DNA from: Aquirufa rosea
GTDB taxonomy: Bacteria > Bacteroidota > Bacteroidia > Cytophagales > Spirosomataceae
NCBI RefSeq assembly: GCF_004118285.1
Contig: NZ_SDHY01000004.1
Span: 186,001 to 250,000, forward strand
DNA: 64,000 bases
Direction of reading: 5' to 3'
Within the stretch, counting starts at the first letter, position 1, and each line of letters begins with the position of its first letter. The notes beneath the pieces are model-generated. The model saw only the letters and a list, made by a program, of their open reading frames with translations, made no database searches and had not been told where the DNA came from. Made by a program: the position numbers and the translations under genes. Shown one piece after another: positions 52,460 to 61,500 of this stretch.

Positions 52460-53101
52460 ATGAAAATAGAAATTTGGAGTGATATCATGTGTCCCTTTTG
52501 CTACATCGGGAAACGTCATTTGGAAAAAGCATTAGCCCAATTTGAGTCTAAGACCCCAATTGAAATTGAATGGAAAAGTTATCAACTAGATCCATCTATA
52601 CCCCATCATTTTGATAAGCCTGTCAATGTCTATGAATATTTAGCAGATCGTAAGGGAATCAGTATAGAGAAAGCGATGGAAATTCATGAGCAGGTAGCTA
52701 CTATGGCGGAGCATGTGGGCTTACATTATAATTTTGACCAAATGAAAGTAGCCAATTCGCTAAAGGCGCACCAATTAATTCAATTAGCTAAGGAGCAGAA
52801 AAAGGATAATGAAATAGAGGAAAAGCTATTCGAAGCCTATTTTATCAATGGGATAGACTTGGCTAATGAATCCAGTTTGGTGCAAATTGGGGAGTCGGTT
52901 GGCTTAGAAAAGGAAGCAATTTTAGCGGCATTACATAATGATGAATTTGCATATCGAGTAAGACAGGACACCCAGGAGGGTGTCAATTTAGGGTTAAAAG
53001 GGGTTCCATTTTTTGTATTTAATCGTCGTTATGGTATTCCTGGGGCTCAACCTTTAGAAGTGTTTATTCAAACGCTCCATCAAGCAGCAGAACATGATTA
53101 A
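52460..53101 (+). CDS. FrnE-like DsbA-family thioredoxin-fold oxidoreductase
   Basis: A 213-residue protein with the redox motif CPFC directly after the first strand (IEIWSDIMCPFCYIGKRHLE). A helical insertion follows, then the cis-proline region GLKGVPFFVFNRRYGIPGAQP. This is the FrnE / HCCA-isomerase-like subfamily of DsbA. There is no signal peptide, so it acts in the cytoplasm, unlike periplasmic DsbA. Roles known in the family include oxidoreductase and stress resistance. It is followed by the palindrome/repeat block before hemN. Confidence 0.9.
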   Translation: MKIEIWSDIMCPFCYIGKRHLEKALAQFESKTPIEIEWKSYQLDPSIPHHFDKPVNVYEYLADRKGISIEKAMEIHEQVATMAEHVGLHYNFDQMKVANSLKAHQLIQLAKEQKKDNEIEEKLFEAYFINGIDLANESSLVQIGESVGLEKEAILAALHNDEFAYRVRQDTQEGVNLGLKGVPFFVFNRRYGIPGAQPLEVFIQTLHQAAEHD

Positions 53102-53175
53102 TATCAGTATTTTATCGAGTATTTGGTAGTTTTCTCAGGAATCAAATCCGTCAATATGCTTAGTTTTGTCAACTT

Positions 53176-53208
53176 AGATTTGTCAACTTTTTAAAAGTTG
53201 ACAAATCT
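53176..53208. repeat. perfect intergenic palindrome AGATTTGTCAACTTTT... (copy 3)
   Basis: Two perfect 16-base arms around a single T. TTTGTCAACTT also occurs directly upstream (53165-53175) as an extra direct copy. It shares the TGTCAA core with the palindromes at 13.3 and 41.3 kb and 21.9 kb. Confidence 0.85.
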
Positions 53209-53211
53209 TAA

Positions 53212-53241
53212 GTCAAAGTCAAAGTTAAAGTTAAAGCCAAA
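53212..53241 (+). repeat. five tandem hexamers GTCAAA/GTTAAA/GCCAAA
   Basis: Five consecutive 6-base units (GTCAAA twice, GTTAAA twice, GCCAAA once) directly follow the palindrome. Another GTCAAA occurs a few bases later (53248-53253). Too short for a CRISPR; possibly slipped-strand growth from the palindrome's flank. Confidence 0.75.
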
Positions 53242-53254
53242 CTTTAAGTCAAAA

Positions 53255-53279
53255 AATCATTCTATGAATTAGAATGATT
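53255..53279 (+). other. hairpin AATCATTCT/AGAATGATT just upstream of hemN
   Basis: Nine-base perfect arms with a 7-base loop, 20 bases before the hemN ATG. It could lie in the mRNA leader or act as an operator. Its function is not known. Confidence 0.5.
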
Positions 53280-53299
53280 AATAAGCATAAAACGGAATT

Positions 53300-54664
53300 A
53301 TGATTGCTGTCGATAACGCTTTACTGAATAAATATAATGTTCCTATTCCTCGCTATACAAGCTACCCAACCGTACCTTATTGGGATCATGAAATAGATGA
53401 GGACCGTTGGAAGGCCGCATTTAATATGCGCTTTAAGGAATGCAATGATTCTCAAGGTATCAGCCTTTACATCCACCTGCCTTTTTGTGAGAGTATGTGT
53501 ACCTTTTGCGGGTGCAATAAGAGAATCACTACCAATCACAAGGTAGAAGATGAATACATTGAGGTGGTTTTGCAAGAGTGGGAATTGTACCGACAACAAA
53601 TGGGTACGACCCCATTGATTCGAGAGTTTCATTTGGGAGGAGGCACACCCACATTTTTTTCTGCCGAAAATTTACGGCGATTGATTCAATCCATTCTTTC
53701 ATACTCTCGGATAGCTGATGATCATGAATTTAGCTTTGAAGGACATCCGAATAATACGACCTATACTCATTTAAAAACCTTATTCGATTTAGGGTTTAAT
53801 CGGGTGAGTTTTGGAATGCAAGATAGTAATCCTGAAGTCCAGCAAGTCATTAACCGTATTCAACCCCAGAAAAACGTCGAGCAAGTAGTGCAATGGGCTA
53901 GGGAAATTGGATATGAATCCGTAAATATTGATTTAGTTTATGGCCTACCCTTGCAAAGTATTCATCGAATGGAGAAAACCATTCAAGATGCCATTTCATT
54001 AGCCCCAGATCGAATTGCTTTTTACAGCTACGCCCACGTACCTTGGACAAGTCGGGGACAGCGTTTATTCGATGAAAATGACTTGCCAACTGCGGAAGAA
54101 AAGTTAGCCTTATACCAATTAGGCCGAAATATGTTTTTGGCAGAAGGTTATCAAGATATAGGTATGGACCATTTTGCAATGCCCGATGATTTGATGTATA
54201 AAATCAAAGAACAAGGAGCTTTGCATCGGAATTTTATGGGATATACTGTGCAGCAAACGGGTATGGTATTGGGCTTGGGGGTATCCAGTATTAGCGATGT
54301 ATTCTATGGTTTTGCGCAAAACAGAAAAACCATTCACGATTATTACGAGGATATCAAGCAAGGGAATTTAGCGGTATTTAAAGGCTACTTTTTGACAGAA
54401 ACAGACCAAGCCATGCGTCAATACATTTTGGACATTGCTTGCAATGGTAAAACCCAATTTAAAGTCGAAGATATTTCGCTTTTGGAAACTTATTCCTTCC
54501 CATATCTAGCTGAATTAGAGGCAGATGGATTAATAGAGTGGGATTACCAAGGGTTACAATTAACCAACCTGGGAGCCAATTTTGTGCGGAATGTTTGCAA
54601 AGCATTTGACCTAAAATTATTATCTGATGAACACGCAACCTTGAAGTTTAGTCAGGCCGTGTAA
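53300..54664 (+). CDS. hemN: oxygen-independent coproporphyrinogen III oxidase
   Basis: A 454-residue radical-SAM HemN of standard length. The cluster-binding motif CxxxCxxC is in LPFCESMCTFCGCNK, followed by the SAM block EFHLGGGTPTFFS, and the family lines RVSFGMQDSNPEVQQVINR and YSYAHVPW are intact. It decarboxylates coproporphyrinogen III to protoporphyrinogen IX. The family's C-terminal domain is present. It is preceded by an unusual repeat block, and hemB is elsewhere in the window. Protein length and all cysteines argue for a working enzyme rather than the HemW-type heme chaperone. Confidence 0.93.
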   Translation: MIAVDNALLNKYNVPIPRYTSYPTVPYWDHEIDEDRWKAAFNMRFKECNDSQGISLYIHLPFCESMCTFCGCNKRITTNHKVEDEYIEVVLQEWELYRQQMGTTPLIREFHLGGGTPTFFSAENLRRLIQSILSYSRIADDHEFSFEGHPNNTTYTHLKTLFDLGFNRVSFGMQDSNPEVQQVINRIQPQKNVEQVVQWAREIGYESVNIDLVYGLPLQSIHRMEKTIQDAISLAPDRIAFYSYAHVPWTSRGQRLFDENDLPTAEEKLALYQLGRNMFLAEGYQDIGMDHFAMPDDLMYKIKEQGALHRNFMGYTVQQTGMVLGLGVSSISDVFYGFAQNRKTIHDYYEDIKQGNLAVFKGYFLTETDQAMRQYILDIACNGKTQFKVEDISLLETYSFPYLAELEADGLIEWDYQGLQLTNLGANFVRNVCKAFDLKLLSDEHATLKFSQAV

Positions 54665-54749
54665 TATTCTTCATTTCACTTCATCTTCCATTCGGGATTT
54701 TTTCGTTTCTTTAAGAAATACTTGGGGCTATTGGCCCTATCCCTTTTTT

Positions 54750-55253
54750 ATGGCTACCCATATTTTGCAAGGCCAACGAGTGTACATCAAGGACATATGT
54801 CCTGAAGATGCGCCATTTCTATTGGAACTACTTAATACTTCAGGATTCATAGAGTTTATTGGCGACCGAGGGGTACGAAATTTGGAGGAGGCCATTGATT
54901 TTAGTATTAAACTGAAGCATAATCCCAGTATACATTATCGAGTGGTTTTTGATCAGTTAGCCCGAATTCCACTTGGTATAATTTCCATCGTTCAGCGTGA
55001 TTATTTACCACAACCAGATATTGGTTTTGCGTTTTTACCTGCTCACATGGGTAAGGGCTATGCCTATGAAGCAGCCAGTCTAGTATTGGAGGATTATTTC
55101 AGCCAACATAAAGCCCCTATCTTTGCCACTACCCTAGAGCATAATGTTCGTTCCATCAGCTTATTATTGCGATTAGGGCTAAGTTTTGAGAAGTGTATTC
55201 AAAGAGACCAACAAGTACTTCATCTGTATAAAAAAGACCCATGGAATCATTAG
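54750..55253 (+). CDS. GNAT-family N-acetyltransferase (RimJ/RimL-like)
   Basis: A 167-residue GNAT protein. An N-terminal strand (THILQGQRVYIKDICPEDAP), DIGFAFLPAHMGKGYAYEAASLVLED (with the acetyl-CoA-binding turn HMGKGYA) and the closing LEHNVRSISLLLRLGLSFEKC are typical of acetyltransferase_3/RimJ-like members. They acetylate protein N-termini or small amines; the target is unknown. It overlaps the next gene by 13 bases on the same strand, so the two are translationally coupled. The 85-base gap upstream of it, after hemN, shows only T-rich sequence. Confidence 0.88.
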   Translation: MATHILQGQRVYIKDICPEDAPFLLELLNTSGFIEFIGDRGVRNLEEAIDFSIKLKHNPSIHYRVVFDQLARIPLGIISIVQRDYLPQPDIGFAFLPAHMGKGYAYEAASLVLEDYFSQHKAPIFATTLEHNVRSISLLLRLGLSFEKCIQRDQQVLHLYKKDPWNH

Positions 55254-55717
55254 AAAGACAAGTTCAAGTTTTGGAAAAAAACATGGCATTGGCACATATA
55301 ACCAACCCGCTGATTTCAGAGGGATCTGTTGGCTGGCATATTGAACATTGTTTAATGGTGATGATTACCATCATCAGTGCATTGAAAAAGTCGGATCCTA
55401 GTACTTACCATTGGATGTTTAATGCCAGAAGGGCTTGGGTATTTTTGACGCAAAGAGTACCTAGAGGTAGGGTGAAAGCTCCCAGTTTTGTACAGCCACA
55501 AGGTGAAATAAATTTGGATGAAATCCGCGCCAAAATTGCCAAGGTTTATCAATCTTTGGAAGAGGCAAATGCATTGCCACCTAACACCCATTTCCGACAT
55601 TTTATATTTGGAGTTTTGGACTTGAAAGATTCCTTGTATTTTTTGAGGATACATACCCATCATCACTTAAAAATCATCCAAGATTTAATCGATGATAATT
55701 TCAAAACTCGAAACTAA
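55241..55717 (+). CDS. DUF1569 / DinB-like four-helix protein
   Basis: A 158-residue protein with the DinB/YfiT four-helix fold pattern. GWHIEHCLMVMITIISALK (histidine in helix 2), the loop segment PRGRVKAPSFVQPQ of DUF1569 proteins and the C-terminal RIHTHHHLKIIQDLI supply the putative metal-binding histidines. DinB-fold proteins include metal-dependent thiol transferases (bacillithiol or mycothiol related), but many are uncharacterised. It overlaps the GNAT gene by 13 bases, and its last 33 bases overlap the convergent pentapeptide-repeat gene. Confidence 0.8.
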   Translation: MESLERQVQVLEKNMALAHITNPLISEGSVGWHIEHCLMVMITIISALKKSDPSTYHWMFNARRAWVFLTQRVPRGRVKAPSFVQPQGEINLDEIRAKIAKVYQSLEEANALPPNTHFRHFIFGVLDLKDSLYFLRIHTHHHLKIIQDLIDDNFKTRN

Positions 55718-56251
55718 TCCAGTGATATTTTCCCTAGAAAATTTGGCTTTTTTAATTCGATTGTTCAGCGGATTGATAGTAAAGTGAAAGGAGGTTCTCA
55801 AGTCAGCCTTTTCTAAATTAGTTTGATCAAACTGGGCGTTCAATAAATCACATTCCTCCAATATTGCTTCAGTTAGATTGCACTGTGTAAAATCCACCTC
55901 CTGTAATGAACAATGCATAAACCGCGCCTTTTTCATCTGACGCTGATAAAAAGAAGACAGATTTAAAAAGCAATTTTCAAAATGTGCTTCAAACAAAAAA
56001 GGGTTGGTATATTCAAAATGCAATCCTTGTAAACGACAATTAATAAAGCGTACATTTTGCCATTTGGTATTACCCATTTTGGCTAAACTCAGATTGCAGT
56101 CAATGAATTCACAATCAACGAAGGCATAATTGGATAAATCTACTTGGGCTAACTCACAATGTTTAAATACACAGGCCTCGTATTCAGCTTGTTCAAGTGG
56201 TTCTTGGAGGAAGTTTTTTTTCTCGAAGGTTTGTTGAAAGTAATTTTCCAT
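55685..56251 (-). CDS. pentapeptide-repeat protein
   Basis: A 188-residue protein whose residues about 20-155 follow the pentapeptide-repeat spacing, with a central F or L every five residues (for example ANLSKADLR-like units CVFKHCELAQVDLSNYAFVDC, CNLTEAILEECDLLNAQFD). It should fold as a right-handed quadrilateral beta-helix. Some related proteins (Qnr, McbG) bind DNA gyrase as DNA mimics, but that role cannot be assumed; overall charge is not strongly acidic in the visible repeats. The gene's 3' end overlaps the DUF1569 gene by 33 bases. Confidence 0.85.
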   Translation of the reverse strand: MENYFQQTFEKKNFLQEPLEQAEYEACVFKHCELAQVDLSNYAFVDCEFIDCNLSLAKMGNTKWQNVRFINCRLQGLHFEYTNPFLFEAHFENCFLNLSSFYQRQMKKARFMHCSLQEVDFTQCNLTEAILEECDLLNAQFDQTNLEKADLRTSFHFTINPLNNRIKKAKFSRENITGLVSSFEIIID

Positions 56252-56379
56252 GTAGGGAGATTATGGTTTCAATTTACATCAATTTTGTCAGCTAATCGTA
56301 TATTCAAGGAACTTTCCTAAGGTTAGGTGATTCAGAAAAAGATTGTAAATTAGTCAAGAAATAAAACCTATTTTCTAAC

Positions 56380-57099
56380 ATGAAAAAGCAAATGCTCGCC
56401 TTTTTGGCATGGATGTTTTTCTTAGCGCCTACTGTCGCTCAAGCACAGAAATCATTGGAGGGTGCATGGTCAAATACTCAGGGGGAGGTGACTACATGGA
56501 TATTGGTAACGGATCAAATCCTTAGCCTTACCCAGTTTGAAACGGCTAGTCATAAATTGTTGGCCACGTATGGAGGAACTTATCGCATAAATGGAATGGA
56601 AATCGAAGTTCTGCAAGAGTGGAATTCAAAAGATTCGCTTCAAGTTGGGCAATCTAAAAAATTGTCTGTTAAATGGAGGAAAGGTAATGTACTGATTGAT
56701 CAAGTATCTTTCACGTCTATGGACAAAGGTGAACCCGGTAAAATGAAGGGAAATTGGATTATCGTTGGGAATTTTTCCAATGACGTGTTGTCGAGGAGAC
56801 CCAACCCATTCTATCCACGAAGAACCATGAAAATTCACACGGGAAATGCTTTTCAGTGGATTGCCTATAATGTCCTAACCAAACAGTTTTTCGGCACAGG
56901 TGGTGGCTGGTATACCACCCAAGGAAATGTGTATACGGAAGAAATCGTCTTTTTCACTAAAGCAAGCTCTAGTATAGGCAAAAAACTTCCATTTGAGCTT
57001 CAAATTCAAGACGGAATTTGGCGACATAAAGGTCAAAAATCGACAGGAGGTCCTATGGATGAGGCATGGTCCAGAAGAGAATTATTGGATCATAAATAA
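56380..57099 (+). CDS. secreted lipocalin-like protein with two repeated domains, unknown function
   Basis: A 239-residue exported protein (signal peptide ending APTVAQAQ). Two similar lobes of about 100 residues can be seen: EGAWSNTQGEVTTWI... with TYRINGMEIEV, then KGNWIIVG... with GGGWYTTQGNVYTEEI. Each starts with a G-x-W motif and runs as an up-and-down beta pattern, like a lipocalin-type barrel. No catalytic motif. It ends 9 bases before the cytochrome/LRR membrane gene, so it may be the first gene of that operon. This pattern is similar to proteins often labelled only as membrane or secreted protein. Confidence 0.65.
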   Translation: MKKQMLAFLAWMFFLAPTVAQAQKSLEGAWSNTQGEVTTWILVTDQILSLTQFETASHKLLATYGGTYRINGMEIEVLQEWNSKDSLQVGQSKKLSVKWRKGNVLIDQVSFTSMDKGEPGKMKGNWIIVGNFSNDVLSRRPNPFYPRRTMKIHTGNAFQWIAYNVLTKQFFGTGGGWYTTQGNVYTEEIVFFTKASSSIGKKLPFELQIQDGIWRHKGQKSTGGPMDEAWSRRELLDHK

Positions 57100-57108
57100 T
57101 TTGCCTGT

Positions 57109-58515
57109 ATGATTGATTTGATGGGCCATTTACATCCCTTTTTAGTACATTTTCCAATTGGGATATTGGTCATTGCCTGTGTGATGATTTGGCTACGGGC
57201 TTTTCGTAAGACGGACTTTCAATCATCTATCTCTTTATTATCCATGCTGGGGGCCCTGACTGCTGGCGCTGCTTGTATTTCGGGGTATCTTTTATCCCAA
57301 TCGGGTGATTATCAATCATCATCCGTTAATCCACATCAGTGGTGGGGAATAGGAACATGCTTACTTGCTATAGCGCTTTACTTTTTTCATGCCTATCGAA
57401 CAATTATTAGCGTCCTAGTTTTTTTAGCATTGGCTATTACCGGGCATTTGGGGGGAGAACTGACATATGGGGCCAATTATTTATTTCAACAGAAAAAATC
57501 AGTTATCTCTTCCAAGGAGATACAAAGAACCTTGGATTCTAGCTTGGTTGCTTTAGCTAAAGATACCACAGTACAAGTTTTGAATCCAACGAAGAAATTT
57601 CCATTTCAAGACGAGGTTTTACCGATTTTAAAAAACCATTGTTTTCAATGCCATTCCAGTAAAAAACAGAAGGGGAAATTACGTTTGGATTCTGAGCTTT
57701 TTATCAAAAAAGGGGGTAAGGAAGGAGCAATTTTATTAGCGGGTAATCCCTTGAAAAGTCATCTTTACAAGTATTTAATTTTACCTGAGGACGATGATTT
57801 ACACATGCCTCCCGAAGGCAAAAAACAGTTGAATTCCAGACAAATTGCCATCATTCGTCGATGGATCGAAATTGGCGCTCCATTTGGGGAATACACTGGG
57901 GCATTGCCAAGTTCAGCCATGGATATTTCAAGTTCAGAAAATAGCTCGATGGACGAAGTAAATTCTCCAGCCAACGAGGCAATGGTTAAGCCAATGAAAT
58001 CTTTAGAGCCAGTCAATCCTGAATTTATTTTAGAGGCCAAGAATTTAGGATTGAGCGTCAGTTCGGTGGCCAGTCATCCAGCAGGCCTGAGCGTAAATTT
58101 TGTGAATGTGAAGCAGTTGGATGCTCAAGTTTGGCAGGTGGCGAAGAAAATACAAGATCATATATTCCAAATCAAATTAGGGAAAAGGAAGGATGTGGCA
58201 GTAGAGGAGCTTTTGAATTTCCCACAATTGGAACAGTTGAACCTAGAACAAAGCAATATTCAGGATAAGGATTTAGAAATTCTTGGCCGACTCCCGAATC
58301 TAAAACGGTTGAATCTTTATGGGACTTCTGTTTCTGATGCAGGAGTAAAAACCCTTGCATCCATGAAGGCATTAAAAGTTCTTTATATTTGGCAAAGTAA
58401 GCTAAGCCAAAAGGGACTGCAAAGTCTACAAAGCGCTCGTCCGGATTTACAAGTTGTTCAAGGAGAAATCCATTTTACTCCCCCGGATACCAATCGTTTG
58501 AAAGCAATTAAATAA
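57109..58515 (+). CDS. DUF2231-type membrane protein with PVC cytochrome c domain and C-terminal LRR
   Basis: A 468-residue protein. The N-terminal 130 residues carry four hydrophobic helices with MGHLHPFLVHFPIGILV (histidines in DUF2231, an uncharacterised membrane domain). A PSCyt1-type cytochrome c domain follows (about 163-265) with the heme site CFQCH in LKNHCFQCHSSKKQKGKLRLD and DDDLHMPPEGKK. The C-terminal part has leucine-rich repeats (LEQLNLEQSNIQ, LKRLNLYGTSVSDAGVKTL). This combination is typical of Planctomycetes and some Bacteroidota. As the gene is co-oriented with the DUF1553 and DUF1501 genes, it probably passes electrons from their substrate (inference). Confidence 0.85.
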   Translation: MIDLMGHLHPFLVHFPIGILVIACVMIWLRAFRKTDFQSSISLLSMLGALTAGAACISGYLLSQSGDYQSSSVNPHQWWGIGTCLLAIALYFFHAYRTIISVLVFLALAITGHLGGELTYGANYLFQQKKSVISSKEIQRTLDSSLVALAKDTTVQVLNPTKKFPFQDEVLPILKNHCFQCHSSKKQKGKLRLDSELFIKKGGKEGAILLAGNPLKSHLYKYLILPEDDDLHMPPEGKKQLNSRQIAIIRRWIEIGAPFGEYTGALPSSAMDISSSENSSMDEVNSPANEAMVKPMKSLEPVNPEFILEAKNLGLSVSSVASHPAGLSVNFVNVKQLDAQVWQVAKKIQDHIFQIKLGKRKDVAVEELLNFPQLEQLNLEQSNIQDKDLEILGRLPNLKRLNLYGTSVSDAGVKTLASMKALKVLYIWQSKLSQKGLQSLQSARPDLQVVQGEIHFTPPDTNRLKAIK

Positions 58516-58518
58516 CCT

Positions 58519-61500
58519 ATGAAAAGGTATTGGTTTATCATATTTCCTCTCTTTTTTTTGATAGCTGCTAAGCCACCAAAGAGCTTGCCATTGCCGGCAG
58601 ATGTGGCTTTCGAGTATAAGCAACTACCTGCTGCTTTGGATTTTAATATTCATATTAAGCCTATTTTATCTGATAAATGTTTTGCCTGTCATGGTCCCGA
58701 TAAAGCCAAGCAAAAGGCAGGTTTACGATTAGATTTACCCTCCGCTGCTTATGGTAAATTGCCTGAAAATCCCAATAAAGTAGCCATTACGCCGGGCAAT
58801 CTCCTAAAAAGTGAATTGGCACATCGCATTCTTTCCAAAGATCCAAGCTATGTCATGCCCGTACCAAAGTCCCATTTGAGTCTTTCACCCAAAGAAAAGG
58901 CAACTTTACTTAAATGGATTCAAGAGGGTGCTGTCTATAAACCTCATTGGGCTTTTGTTAAACCCGTCAAGCATCCTATGCTTGAAGCTAAAAAAGGGAT
59001 GAATCTGGTTGATTATTGGGTACAAAATCGACTTGAAAAAGAGTTCATGAAAAAGAGTGTAGCGGCGTCTAAAGCCATGCTCTTGCGCCGATTATCTTTT
59101 GATTTAACGGGATTGGCGCCTACTACGACAGAATTAGAGAATTTTTTACAAGATGTTTCTCCTTCGGCTTATGAAAAACAAGTGGATCGCTTGTTGGCTT
59201 CACCTCATTTTGGGGAAAAAATGGCCGTTGACTGGTTGGATTTAGCCCGATTTGCCGATTCACACGGATATACGGTTGACCGCATCCGAGATATGTCGCC
59301 TTACCGTGATTGGGTCATCAAGGCATTTAATACTAACATGCCTTATGATACCTTCATTCACCAACAGTTGGCAGGAGATTTAATGCCAAATCCTACCAAG
59401 GAGATGTTGATTGCCACAGGTTTTAACCGTAACCATCCTCAAAATACAGAAGGGGGAATTGTGGAGGAAGAATTTCAGGCGGAATATGTGATAGACCGTA
59501 CCAATACCTTTGGGGAAGCATTTATGGCTATATCGACCGGTTGCGCTCGTTGTCACGATCACAAATTTGACCCTATTTCGCAGAAAAATTATTACGAGCT
59601 TTTTAGCTTTTTCAATAATGTTCGGGAAGCAGGACAAATATCTTATTCAGATGATTTACCTACGCCAACCTTGATGTTGCCTACTAAAGAGAAGGAAGCG
59701 ATTTTGACCTTTATTCAAAATAAGATTCAAACGGTCGAGGAAAAAATGAATCAAATTCCAAGTTCCAATGCTTCATTTCAAGCTTGGATAAAAAATAAAT
59801 CACATGAAAAACTAGCCCAAGAGTCTATTCCTCAGCAGGGTTTGGTGGCTTATTTTGATTTGGATGCTTCTTTGAAAAATAAGCTGAATGAACAAGTCGG
59901 AATCATTAAAAGAGAGTCTGGAAAAACGGGTGATCAGCCAGTGTTTGTGAAAGGAATACAAGGTCAAGGCTTGGTTTTTGATGGGGATATTTATGCAGAT
60001 TTAAGTCCTGCCGGAGTTTTTAGAAAGTCGGAGCCGTTTACCATAGGCATGTGGGTGAATATTCCTAAAGACATGAAAGAAGGCGTTATTTTTCATAAGA
60101 GTAATGCGGAGCGACTATATAATTTCAAGGGCTTTCATGTGTATTTGAAAAACAACCGATTGGAAATCAACATGGCGCATACGGCTCCTTCCAATGCCAT
60201 CAATAAGGTTATAAAGGTAGATATTCCACGAGACCAATGGATTCATTTGGCTTTGAGCTATGATGGATCATCTAAGGCTGATGGATTTAATTTATTTGTG
60301 GATGGACAAAAGGCTGAGATGGAAACGGTCATAGACCAGTTGTATAAAGACATCATCTATTTTTCGAAAAACGAATTAGGCTTGCAGATTGGCGGATGGT
60401 GGCGTGGATTAGGCTTTAAAGGCGGTAAGGCAGATGAAGTGGCCGTATATAATCGGGAGTTAATTCCTTGGGAGATACAAATATTAGCTCAAAAAGCCTC
60501 TTGGAAGGACATCGTTTTTAAGTCGCAGGAACAATGGACCAATACTCAAGGAGAAGCTTTTAGAGCCTATTTTAAACAAAATCTAGATTCCCAGCAGGTG
60601 GCTTATGCCAAAGAACTCAAACATTGGCGAACCGCATTGGCGGATTCATCTGAGAAAGTGGAGGAGGTTATGATCATGCAAGAAATGCCCAAGCCTAAAA
60701 AGACATTCCTACTTCAGCGTGGACAATACGATGCTCCTGGGGAGGAGGTATTCCCTAATACGCCTTCCAACATATTGGCTTTCCCTTCCAATCTTCCTAA
60801 AAATAGGCTTGGATTAGCGCAATGGTTGACGCATGAAAATAATCCTCTGACAGCACGTGTAGCGGTGAATCGCTTCTGGCAAAATTTCTTTGGCATAGGT
60901 CTAGTAAAAACCTCCGAGGATTTTGGGAATCAAGGCGAAATGCCTAGTCACCCCGAACTATTAGATGCTTTAGCCATTCAATTCCGAGAGTCGGGCTGGA
61001 ATATCAAACAACTGATGAAGCAAATGGTGATGTCAGAAACCTATCAACAAGATTCTAGGGCTACGGCTGAGCAAAGAGAAAAAGATCCTGAAAACCGATT
61101 GCTGGCGCGCGGACCTTCTGTCCGGCTCAGTGCGGAAATGATTCGTGATAATGCCTTAATGGCATCGGGTTTATTGGTGAAAAAGATTGGAGGTAAAAGT
61201 GTGTATCCTTATCAACCTGATGGATTGTGGGAAATAAATAGTTCGCATTATAAACAGGATACCAGCTCAGCGGTATATCGAAGGAGTTTATATGTCGTGG
61301 TCAAGCGTTCAGTTCCCAATCCTACTTTGGCGACTTTTGATGCGCCTAGTCGAAGTTCATGTTTGGCAAGAAGACAAAAAACCAATACACCCTTGCAGGC
61401 TTTAGTAGGCTTGAATGATCCCACATTTCTGGAGGCAGCCAAGGTGCTCGGAGAGCAAATGGCCACAGAAAAAGATGCGGGTCAAGCCATACAATTGGCA

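Noticed and set aside
53212-53241. Possible CRISPR array
   Set aside because: Hexamers without spacers; no cas genes in the window.
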